A DNA stretch of 64,000 bases from Timema cristinae (taxonomy: Eukaryota > Arthropoda > Insecta > Phasmatodea > Timematidae): assembly GCA_039000515.1 (NCBI GenBank), contig JBCFYV010000012.1, forward strand, positions 33,470,562 to 33,534,561, written 5' to 3'. The notes beneath the pieces are model-generated. The model searched no databases. It was not told the DNA's origin and was given only the letters and a program-made list of their open reading frames with translations. A program made the translations under genes and the position numbers. Shown in pieces: positions 23,881-35,800 of this stretch (position 1 is the stretch's first letter; each line of letters opens with the position of its first letter).

Positions 23881-26850
23881 ACCAGATTGAAAAAATAATT
23901 AGAATAACAAGAATAGATTTATTATAACAGAAAAATAAAAAATATGTTTGATTACAATAGATATACAAGAACATAAGTTAGAAGTTCCAAATTAATACTG
24001 TCTTGTTGCGACACAGGCAAACAATAGTCCTAGACGGCAAAATCAAATGCAGTAGGCTTGAAGAGCAATGTTCAATAACAAAACAGCTGGACTGGCGCCA
24101 GGCTACCGTCAGGTAATTCTAAAAGAAAAACAGTGAGGTAATTATAAACAAAAGTTAACTGGAAATGATATACATATAGTATTATTAACATATTTATAAT
24201 TTAAGCTAGTTTGCTTGATTAGGACTTAAGAAAAATCTTAAGAGACATTGTATAATGAATAGCAATAGAAAGGTTAGTTGATTACATTGATAGATGGCTA
24301 ACATACAGGTGTCAACACAAAATAGTACTATGGCCGGTCCTTTCACTATTGGTACTGCCAGAGCATTCAATAGTACATGTATTTAGTGACGCACTCCCTG
24401 GGGTACAACACTAATTTAATTCATACAATTCTAATACTCAGTCAATAGGTGCCAAAAACGGGCAGAGAGAAAAAAGGTATCCATGCGACCCTATATGGAA
24501 ACAAGCGGAGTTCCACACTTTACCCACCCAAGCTAATACCACACGTGAAGCGTGGCAACAAGAATTATTCCACATATTGAATACATTGACCCACCAACTA
24601 GGTCCTAGAAAAAGGATAGACAACCTGATTGTAGCCATAAAAACAAGAGTGTAGTCTTAAGGACTCAAAAGGGAAATATAGTGTTCGTGGAGATTAGCAA
24701 CCATTTGGACTAAGTCCTTATTACATCTGGAGCTCAAGGCTCCTATATCGAAGCGATATATATAGATATAGGAACAACATGGTCTCTTGTACCAATATAA
24801 CAAGTCTGAAGGACTTAAGCAACATTAGAGTTACTGTGACTACACCAACAGAGTTGGAATAATACATAACCAAAATCTAGTCACTCTGACTGAAACAAGA
24901 AATTGAAATAAACATGATAGTCGTCTCGACTGTACTAAGTCTTGTTACACTAACCCAAACTAGGAGAGTGTAAACTAAGACAAGGTAACATGATCAAAAA
25001 TATATTGAACAATTTAGATAACAAATAGATTTATTATAACAACAGGATTAAATAAAATTTACAACATGAATATACGAACACTAGATTTAAGTTTGCTTAA
25101 ATCAAATAGAAAAAGGTGATTGTCTTGCAGTGATAACAAAAGCTGGGCTGGTGCCAAGCTACAGTCTGGTGTTTCTAGAAGAGAAACTGAGAAACAGTCT
25201 TTTATACCCTCAAATCTGACTTGAACGGAACAAAACAAAATAGGTGATAAACTCAGAATCATAGAGAGAGAGGGAGATAGATGAAAGAAAGGTGAAAGGG
25301 AAACAAGGAAGGGAGAACAGCTTGCGGAGTGAGGGGAAGGTAAGGTTCATTGAAACGCCACTGGCAACTCCGAGCACAGCGGGTCGCTGGGTCTAGTTCA
25401 TTCTAGACTTCTTTGCGCATCAGGAGTAGAAGTGAAAGCACGTGTTGAAGCCACCATGCTGTTGTTTTTGAATGTTTTATCCAAACAGGATGGCGAGGGA
25501 ATCCAAGAACATCTTAATACGGTGAGTAGATATTGAAGCGTACTATAACTAAATATGTCAGTTTAATTTTCTTCTTTGGAATATGCTACAGTATTTATCA
25601 AAATTTAACGTCTCTTAAGAACCACGTTTACACCCTCGGGAAAATCATGATTATATATCTGACTTCATCCAGTCACTGAAAACAAATCTTGAGGCAGATG
25701 ACTCTTAAATATTCAGATATTAATTCTTTCTTTCGTTTCTGTTGTCATAAATTATTAATTTATTAATATTTAATTGTATATGTCTAATCATTCTGATTGA
25801 CATGCTACAGTCTGAAGGACACAATTAGATAAACAAAACGTTAGAAGTACTTAATCAACATTAGAGTTACTGTGACTACACCAACAGAGTCACAAGAACA
25901 CAAAATCAAAATCTAGTCACTTTGATTTAAACAATAAATCGAAATAAACATAATAGTCGCCTCGACTGTACTAAGTCTGAGGACATAATGCTGATAAAAA
26001 AAAAGTCAGAAGGACTTAATAAATATTTTCTAGTATTTAACCTAGACCAATAAGTCAGATGGACTTATTAAAGTCGCCTCTATACATAGGAAATCGGAGA
26101 GGGTTTTCCTCGGTGGCGCGGCAGTGAGAACCACGCCCAATACTCCATGGCCACCGGTTACTTCGTGGAGAGAGGTTCCTTCTTCAACGACGTGATGTGA
26201 TTGAATACCATGAAGTGAATCTGAGACTCACTCATTTTATACCCTTTCTCTGACTAGAATGGAACAAATAGAAAGAAATAGAAAAAAAACGTAATAACAC
26301 AGGTGGTGATAGGAAGGACTGGAGCTTGAGGGGTGAGGTAAAGGGGAGGTTCGAAGACGCCGCCACGCAGTGGCGCTCGAGGGTCGTGGGAGCGAGTGCA
26401 ACTTAGTTGAGTTCTTTTTCGTGTCAGGAGATGTAGTGAGCGGATGTGTTTGTAAACACCCTCGTCGCCATACTTGTATATTTTGCTAGAAGGCATGTTG
26501 GCGTTATCCGATCCCATCCAGCCATGGTGAGTAAGTCTTTAAGATATTATTCCTGAATGTAATCTTCTTTGGATTCCACTATTATAAGTTTAGTATTTTT
26601 ATTATTAAAATTTGTATTTGATTTGTATTATTAAAATCCTTTGTAGTATTCTCTTTTGGGAGCACGTGGATCATATCCGAGTCCATCCAGTCGCTAACAG
26701 TAGGTTTTGAAGGATATTATTATTAAATATCTTAAATCTAATACTCTTCTTTGGATTTTGCCAATATAATTATTATAATTTCGTATTTTTACGTAGCCTA
26801 ATTGTGTAGGTGTCAACTTTACATGATTGACACCCTACATGTTTAAAGAC
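23880..26850 (-). repeat. Cluster of LTR-like repeat copies with promoter signals on the minus strand
   Basis: At least three diverged copies of one repeat are interleaved. The segment around 24812-24943 matches 25848-25979. The segment around 23900-24115 matches 25005-25180. The segment around 25190-25530 matches 26230-26530. On the minus strand two copies have 'ggtataaaa' (25200-25208 and 26235-26243) and copies carry 'aataaatct' downstream (near 23910 and 25030), as expected for the TATA box and polyadenylation signal of an LTR. 'gtgtcaa' motifs near 24306 and 26810-26840 could be termini. No gag-pol sequence is seen. Exact ends are unresolved. Confidence 0.4.
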
Positions 26851-27082
26851 AGAGATGGAACACACAAATCCTCGAATTACTCAAATTCTTTCAATTATGG
26901 GGTATTCAAGAGATTTGAGGTTCGTAAAAGTTTCAAAAAAGTATCTCGAATAAAATAATGAAAACCTTGACTTGATATAAATTTTAAGCAATTGGTAAAA
27001 GGATTTATATAAACTTGTATATTTGGCAGCATGACAAAATAAAAAAAGGAACATAACTGTAGTAATAATATAATTAATTTAC

Positions 27083-27103
27083 TATATATATATATATATA
27101 TAT
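27083..27103. repeat. (TA)n microsatellite
   Basis: About ten TA units followed by AT-rich sequence. Confidence 0.85.
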
Positions 27104-27228
27104 AATATTATTGTTATTAAAAAAGTGTTCACTTTGATATTTATGACATATTAGATGTGACAAAAAAACTAGAAAACTAGAATTTTGTCAGTGGCACCAA
27201 GGCTTAAACCACTTTTCTTAGATTAATT

Positions 27229-27900
27229 ATCATCATCATCATCTGTTTCCAGCCTGTGACCGAGTCAGTTTGGCAAAATGCATCCATCCTCCTATATCCT
27301 TCCACCACTATTCCTCCTTTAATATATTCCATTCTTCTCCTCTCACTTGAACACTTTCTGTTATCTGCTCCTCCCATATCTTTCTTGGCCTCCCCTATGG
27401 TCTATTTCCCACACACTTCATTTCCAACATTTTCTTTGGCAACCTCTCTTTTTCCATCCTCATTACATAACCATACCATCTCAGTCTTGCTTCCTCTACT
27501 ATTTCATGTACTCTCTGTACCCTCTACTCTTTCTCGAATAACTTCATTCCCATGTCCTCCACTTTCCTAGTCTCTCTTACATTCAATGTCAATGTTTCTG
27601 CTGCATATATGACAATGGGTACAAAGTACGCCCTGTACAATACCTCCTTACACTTCAGGGGACTTCTCTTCGCCATAAAAAGTATTGTACACACCTATAG
27701 AACAACTCTCCCTGCTGTGATCTTCTCATTAAATCCTCTTTACTTCCACCTTTCACTTTCCTTACTACAGCTTCATCATGTTTTTTAAAAATTCCACCTT
27801 TCACCTTAATCACACTTCCAAGATATTTTAAGTTCTGTATTTTTCTCAGCTCAACTCCATCCAACCCTCTAGCTTTACCCTCTTCCTTGTCATTACCATC
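27229..27900 (-). pseudogene. LINE reverse transcriptase 3' fragment with (GAT)n tail
   Basis: On the minus strand 27864-27655 reads MDGVELRKIQNLKYLGSVIK followed by HDEAVVRKVKGG, the connection region after the reverse transcriptase palm in LINE ORF2. Further C-terminal sequence runs in broken frames to about 27260. The element ends in the sequence complementary to 27243-27271, then a (GAT)n tail (complement of 'atcatcatcatcat' at 27229-27242). It is 5'-truncated, as is usual for LINE insertions, and inactive. Confidence 0.75.
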
Positions 27901-29701
27901 ACTTCACATACTGACATGAGATTCAATAATTTTAATTATTTTCACCTTAACTTAAATTGTACACTTTTAAAGCGTTGAGGATTTTAATTTGGATTCAAGA
28001 TTTGTACTTATACATACAGGATTTGAATCATCTCTACTTAAAGAACTAATTTACTAAGTTGGTATTCTTAAACAACTTTACAATGTTAGGTATTATTATA
28101 GGGCTACCATATCTAAAATCCGACCTAAGAATTATAATTAAAAACATTCACTTGCTAGGTTTTTTGCATGCATAAAAAGTACTTGTTTAGTGTTTATTTT
28201 ATTCATAACCTACTGCTCTATCCATTAGTTCTCTGAAGCATATTATTCGAATGGGTAGGTAGGCGCATTGCTAAATATATATGGTTTTGTGAGAATGTAA
28301 AATTAATTACTTGTACTGTGTGATTCTCCAAACAACCTTTCTAGACTCTCATTTGACAATATTTTAATTTGTTACCATTTGTATTAACTATTATTTAGAA
28401 GAGAGTTTCTGCAAAAAAATTTTAGGAATTGGAGGGTTCAATAACTTTTACACTTTCTCTTTAAAAAGGTAAAAAAAAATTCATAAACACTGTTATTGTT
28501 CATATTATAAATAAAAAACATCAGCTGTCTATATACTAAGACTATTTTGTTAAAATTTTAGAAAACCTTTGCTCGACTCACTTATTTCATAGGATATCGC
28601 AAACAGCAAAAGTTTATGGCACCCATGACTTGAATATCTTGCTTTTTTCCATAGTGAGCCCACATCTTGTAAATGGGATACTATTTCTTTATTCCATTTA
28701 CCCAACAAAGATTTTAGATCTTTTAGTGAATTAACATTAATCAAAGCATATAACCTCAACGAGAAGTAAGACATGGTGCTAAAAAAAAGTTAATCCAACC
28801 CTTTTGCATAAACTAAATTAGTGACTAAGAAATTAAAATGCACTGCATTAAAACAATAGCCAATTTAAAAAAAACCTAACATAGTAAAACATGTGTTATA
28901 TTTGATCATGATAGTTGGATAAAAAATCTCCTGTGTGCATATAGTAAAAAAAATCGACTAAGCTTAATTTAACCCTCTAGGTCTATTAAAATTCAATCAA
29001 AATTAAATTTTGGGTAAATTATTTCATTTAGAGACTAGTTATTTCCATGGAATTTTGTCAAGGGTTTATCTTGTGACAAGAAGTTGTAATCAAAAAGCCT
29101 TTAATTTAATAGGGACATTTTAATCATCTTCAAAATTAATAAACTATTGAACTAAACAATCAAAAAATATTTTAATGGCTGAGTTTTTTTGTGTCTTGTG
29201 TAATTAATTGTGCCATGAGGTGATGTTTTGTTTGTAAAAATGTAGCTTCTCAAAAGAAACTGTAAACATTCTCTACCCAAGGCAAGAACATTCTTCTTCC
29301 TCAAATAATTGACAAATCTTGATTTGTAAAGGAAATATTTTTTCTCATATTTGTGTTTTCAACTTCAACAAGCTTTCAGTAAATATTGAATAACTATAAA
29401 AAGAAATAAAGATAATATTGGTGACACGCCCCCCCCCCCCTCCCCCTCAGTATGGGTCAATGCAGTCTCTACCTGCCCCTTCTGGGAAAGAAGCATTTAT
29501 AAAATAAGTGAAATATGTTGTGCTAACAATATACTGATATTTAAAGTGCTGATTTTTATTGTTCTTAGAGTGACCTAATTAGTATTTAGTCATTAAAACC
29601 ATTTATATACTCCTCCATTTGCTCCCTGACCTCATTACCCTCGACCATCCCTCAGAATGAGCAGCTTAATCTTTAGTAAGTGTTTGAAACTGATGATACA
29701 G
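27901..29701. other. Noncoding DNA upstream of the first visible channel exon
   Basis: I searched here for a pickpocket N-terminal exon (cytoplasmic 'HG' motif) and found none. A 12-C run lies at 29429-29440. Confidence 0.4.
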
Positions 29702-29896
29702 AGTATTTTGGCTAAGCGCCTGTGTGGCAGCTGCTTATGGAAGCTCCCAGCTGCTCCTGGCGTCATGGTATGCCTTCCAGCACAATGCCATCAGTTTCAC
29801 TCCAGAAACCACCTACCTGGACTGGAAGACTGGCTTCCCTGCAGTCACGGTGTGCGAGGATGACAGCAGAATCAAGACATGGGATTATGCCACCAG
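29702..29896 (+). CDS. Channel exon 1 visible: TM1 and start of ectodomain
   Basis: Acceptor 'gatacag' and donor 'ccag|gttggt'. Begins with the last base of an Arg codon and ends two bases into an Arg codon. Encodes VFWLSACVAAAYGSSQLLLA followed by SWYAFQHNAISF, TTYLDWKTGFPAVTVCEDD and TWDYAT. All are classic for the segment after the N-terminus in pickpockets. Confidence 0.92.
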
Positions 29897-32800
29897 GTTG
29901 GTACCATGCAATCACAAAATGTATTGCAAGTAGTCGATTGGATAGTTCCCGTGATAAGATACAATATTAGTCACCAGACTTTAAGTCGGACACTCTTGTA
30001 ACTTGTGCTGAACATGAGTGGACTTAAGAAAGAAACTAAAATGCTGCCACTCCAATTTTTTCTAATTCAAATATTTAACATATATTACAATTTTTTTAAT
30101 TTTTTTATTTATCATTGGGTTTTACTACATGTTCAGGTTATACACATATATAATAATAACTCTAATAGGGTAATGATAAGAGAGGAAATATAACCTCATT
30201 TATGTGGAAGGTGAGTGGGAAACCATTTATAAAAACCACATACACCTGACCGGGATTCAAACCTTGATCTCCTCATCATCATCAGGGCAGTCTAACATTA
30301 GAATGACGCTTTAAGCCACTGTGCCACTGAAGTGACGTTTAATCAATGATTAGTGTAATTGTGCTGGGTATTAATATTTAATCTACCTAATCTTCAAGAT
30401 GAAGTGGGATAAGCACAAACAAATTATCTAGCACTACTCACACAAAAAATAACATCGGTGTATCTTAGGGCGGACCAAAAAAAATTAACTAATAATTTAA
30501 TTTTTAAATACCTATCAAAAGTTGCAATTTTTTAATAAACAAGAGTAAAAAATTTAACTAAATTTTGAAATATGTCTTCTGACCTCTACCAGTATTATTT
30601 TATACTTACAAAATAAGACAAAAGTATTTCATGTAGCACCATGTCTCGTTATTGTATTTTAATATTTTTATTCAATTTCTTAGCATCATTTTGTTAGGAA
30701 ATTCTCTTGGGACTTGTTAATGCAGGTTGAAACAAGATAACATATTTAGGCAAACTTTGCCCCTAAACTCTACTTTACACCACTACATCAATAAAATATC
30801 ATAAACCGCTGGGAGCAGTGTTGAGATTTCAATTTCTACGTGAGTGCTGTGAAGTTGATTTTTAATGCTTATCATGCGCCAGTGACTACATGAACAACCT
30901 AACTAAAATATACCTAAAGTTATTTTGAGCTTTGAGGTCTCATTTACAAAATGCTCTTTGTTTTTAAGGTATGACTTATAATCTAAAATGTTTTGAAAAG
31001 AACCTCCCTTTTGTGATAAATCTAAGTTTTTTTTTTACAATTCATTGAAGAAATTTCATACTCTTTAAATTGAAAAATAACACCTGGACATATGATTGAA
31101 CCCGTAGCCAAGTGTCATTTCAGTTTAAAGAATAGGATATCTAGATGCAGCTATAACCGTAACTAACAAATATATAATAACTTGGCTATTTAATCCAACA
31201 TTGAAGAAATTTGTAAAATAACTTTTATTCCTATCGTATCCCACGTTCGAATACTACAACTGCTTTGACGCTACCAGAATAAAAACCTGGGCTTTGTAAG
31301 ATATTTTGAAGCCAAACAAAATACAAATTATGACGCCCAAGTTGATACTTTTAGAAATATAGCAACCAATCTTCTCATATCGCTGCATGTAAATATGCAT
31401 AATATTTTTAATGTTTATGTGACACTCAAGTGAAAACCGGTAGTGTAACACTTTCTACTATAAAAAAATATGACAAGAAATAAATGACTGACTGCAGTGT
31501 TTATCTTATGGTCTCACTTGAACTCAGCCCAAATGACATGCTAGGTGAGTGCTGAGATAAAGAAATTGATGACAGGTTGTCATGGCAACCACCCTGTGAT
31601 GCATACAGAGCTTGGTGCATTGGGACAGCCAGCCACAGAGCACATATTAACATACGTGCGCTTTTTGTCTCGTGTTGATACATTATGGTTTTACTAAATT
31701 TATCAATCAAATGGGAAAATAACATAACCATTTATATATGTTTTTCATTATGGAATGAAAAAATATGAGAAAATTGGTATGAATTTCAAAATAAATGTTG
31801 TTACTGCTTTTGCTTTATTTTACAGAGAGGAGAGCGCCCCAAAGTCATCCCTGCTGAGAAGCCTTCAAACCACTTAAACAATCCTCAATTAACCTAGAAT
31901 TTTCTGATATGTCCCTGTTAAAAATGACTTTTTTTATTTGATAAAGGCTAGATCTAGGTTTCTAACCATTCACTTTAATCTCGAAACTGAGACATTTTGT
32001 GTAAAAATCTGTTAAAATGAATTAGTTTAACCCTATCCTGAGTTTTTTCTAGTTATTAAACTTTTCTAAAACCATATTTTCCCACAAACTATGTTTGTTG
32101 AAACTGTAACACACAGAATATTTAACATTAAAAATAAAATATAAGTGTTACTACTAATGCATTTATTTCATGAGCACTCAGGAGATATGGCCCAATAAGA
32201 ATGGAGATACGTGAAATATTTGAGAGAAATAGCTTTCTTCAAGGGCTTTTGCACTTCTTGTCGTATTAATTGCAATAAGAAGAAAGCCTTCTGTCCTACG
32301 GATGTGGATGGCATTGTTGCAGAGGTGAGAAGGAGATTTGTTGCCACCAGTTTGATTGGCAATATGATTGTCGTGTGTGACACTTGTGTGGAAAAAACTA
32401 TTTTGTTTTATAGACCAACATGCATGATATTGCATCATTACATCATCATCATTGCATGATAGGAAACAACAAAATGTAAAAATCATTTTGAATATGCTCA
32501 GTTGGGATTGAACCCTTTTCTCTTGGGTCAGAGTCAGTTACTCGATTTCTGGACATTACATTTTTTCTAGGATGTTTTTAATTTTGTTTTGCAAGTTTTA
32601 TGTACAAGACTTCGGTTATTAATGACTTACTTTAGGCTGTGGGGTTAGTGAGAATATCATGGAAAGAATCATGAAAAGAAGTATTACACCAAAAAAATTT
32701 AAATATTTTAGGGAGTGTAAAATTATATTCAATAAAAAGTGTTCTAATTGTTTCAAAGAAACTAGGATTACAATGAGTTTTTTAGTAAAAAAATTAAAAT

Positions 32801-35800
32801 ATTTAATAATGAAGATAAAAGTTTTTTTATTAAACTATATATTTCTCAACTGATATGTCAACTGATTAGTAAAACTATTTCAAATAATATTTCCCTCTTC
32901 CTGAGTATTGCTCTTAGCTATCTCTCTGTTTGTTACAACGTAATTGCTCCGAGCCACAGAAATAATTCTAGAACAGCAAATTTTTCTAATTTAATTGATT
33001 TAGTACGGTAACAATGCTCACAAATTAGAGGTAAAAAAAATTGAAAGAACCACTTTCTTAAAACTTGTTTGTAGAAATATTGGTATGTAGTAATATTTTT
33101 ATAGGAGTGAACAGAATTTGTCATCCGAGGAATAGAGATTGAATTTAATTTGAGTTCCTCATCGCTTTCTCACCTTTATGCATTATTCTTTTAGGGATGG
33201 CTGCACACTATATGTAATTAAATAGGTAAGCCAGATAAATTAAATATAGCCAGAGCCCGGATTTTGATACTTTAAAAATAATCAAAAAATGAGCTAAAAA
33301 TATGAACAAGAGTTGTAATGAATGCATTCAACTAAAAGTCAAACACGTTCTACATAAATGTAAACTAACAAATTTACATGCAATGAAAATCCTTTAACAA
33401 CTAAACTCTCGCGTCCTCCTGAATATAATATTGATTTACAATGAATATCAGTTTCAGAAGTAATAGGTATCCCCTTCCAAAGAAACCCTCTCCAGTTTAT
33501 CACATTGTCTCACAAGGGATGTGTATTTTCCAAACATATCAGCAAAGAGGATACAAAGTTCATAATCTACATTATCTTCTTATTTAAACAACAGTTGTGT
33601 TTTGAAAAAAAAAGTATGTTTGAGTAGGTACCTATTTATGCATTCATAAAACAATGATAGTATTTTATAATATACTTATTCAACACAAATGCCTTAAAAA
33701 TGTCTCAAAAATGCCTAAAAGTGCATACAAAAAAAGTCTAAAAATGACTCCAATAGGATGCAAACCAAGAAAATATGTTATAAAATTACCTGTAAAATAT
33801 AAGGGACAGTGAGACAGAATTTTTTTAAACAAGAGCTAGATATAATCGAATGAATAAATTTAAGCTATTGTATATATAAATCTGTCGATTGGGAGCATTT
33901 TGCATACCGAATTTACTAATACACGTGAATAGAAACAGGAAAAAATTAACTTTAAAATTACATTAATATTTGTCTCATTGTGTACCACACTTAGTACACA
34001 GTGAGACAGTGCCGATTTATTTATTTAAAAAAATGATTGCCACAATACTGAACACAAACAATGCTTCATGACACACAAGTTTTCATGAAGCAATCAAATG
34101 TCAACCTTAGAAAAGTCACCGCATATTTATAAGGTCAAGTCGCGCTTCCAAATGGACATATCCTGATAGCCTTTTTGTTTTCATGGGCATTGGCTGAGGT
34201 AGAACCATGGCAATATCCTATTTATTTACCAAGGCCACATCTAGAATATTTTGCATCACAAAAACATTACATTTCTCACATTTGCATAGATAGGTGATTT
34301 CAAAATCACTATCCTTGTCCATCTCCGACAAAATGTTCACAATGTAGAGCACATCATTTGGGAAAGGCACAAGAACATAATCATCAACATTAGGATCAGG
34401 CACTACTTATGGAAACTGAGAAACTTCTTCATCCTCTTCATAATCTGAAGAGTAGTCCAACACCATTTCAATTTCTTAATCAAAAGAGCTATCAACATAT
34501 TTAATGCTATGGCTTGCTGGTTTTTCCGAAACAAGTTTTTGGAAAACTTATTTTCCCTCGTCATCTAGAGATGTCTCTTATTTTCAGCTTTCTCGGCTAA
34601 TAGATCTTTTTAAGGTGAACTGGTGAGGATTCTGCTTCTACTCGGTTCGCGATTTGTTTTTCTTCTTCCTAAGTGCAGCTTTTGGAAAACCACGGAATTG
34701 TTTAGGTGAAATAAAGACAATCTGAGATTCATCTGTAGCCATACCTGAAGATTGTGTGTTAGAGTAAACATCAGTTGCTGAAGCATTAGGTTCTGTAGTG
34801 CTGCAAGTAGCCATCGGGGTCTCAGGTTGATATGTCACTGCTGACATGAAGTAGTCACAATCTTGAAATGTGTCTCTATTGAGAGGATAGATGCCACTTT
34901 AGTGAAACCTGCCATGATGTTGTCTGGGAGTCATTGCCTTTTTATGTGCTTCACTGACACATGGTATGTGAGAATGGTTGTGCCTGGATTTCTGAGTATC
35001 CATGCATCAACGGCCACATTGAAGAACGCTTTAAAGGGTCCAAAAACTGTTAAATCGAGGGGCTGGAGTTTGTGAGTGCTATGTGGTGGTAAGGTGAGTA
35101 CAGTAACACTTGCCTCTTTTGCCATATCAATGACTTCAATGGACATGTGACTCTCATGATTATCACATATTAAAAGTGAGGGTGTCTCCTTTGTGCTGTG
35201 TGAATGCTTTATGAAATGCTCCATAACTTGTAGGAACAGCTTAGATGGCATCCACCCAGTACAGTTCTTAAGACCTAAATATCCTGGTAGCGCTCCATTT
35301 AACATGTGGCTTTTTAATTATTTTTTTATGAGATAGACAAAAGCAGGAGGTAGAAATGTTCCTCCAGCATACACGATGGTTGCAACTGTCACTAATTCAC
35401 CTTTCTCACCATTCGTACATTGGTTTAACGGCTTAACACCTTTCTTTGCTATTATATTCTGGGGTTTCTGCACAGAAGTCCACACCGGTTTCATCAAGGT
35501 TGGACACATAAGATGCATCAGCCAAATTATGGTTTTTGCTGAGAATTTTGAAAAGATGATCGAGAAATATTTGTACATTGTGTGCATTGAACAACGTCAG
35601 TGATGATAAACTACATCCCTATGGTTTCCTTATGTTGAAACTGTTGCTTCGCTATAGAAAACCCCTCGAACATTCTACACCTGCAGGCTTTGAAGCCTCC
35701 CAGGACTCTGTGCATTTTATGTTATTATTCTGTGCCATTTCATAGGTGAATTTTTGAACAGCAGCTGTTGAAAATCCATATTACATTCTACTGCATGTTT

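Noticed and set aside
25430..25525. Short exon-like ATG segment ending at 'acg|gtgagtag', and its relative ending 'atg|gtgagtaag' at 26522-26533
   Set aside because: The two segments are copies of the LTR-like repeat, whose promoter signals are on the opposite strand; the frames are short and differ between copies.
27256..27570. 104-codon open frame, plus strand
   Set aside because: Antisense to the LINE fragment, which is clearly coded on the minus strand.
31822..31880. Candidate channel exon after 'ttttacag' at 31825
   Set aside because: It continues the exon 1 phase for 17 codons (ESAPKSSLLRSLQTT) but then hits a stop, with no donor before it and no similarity to the family. The exon at 32182 fits better.
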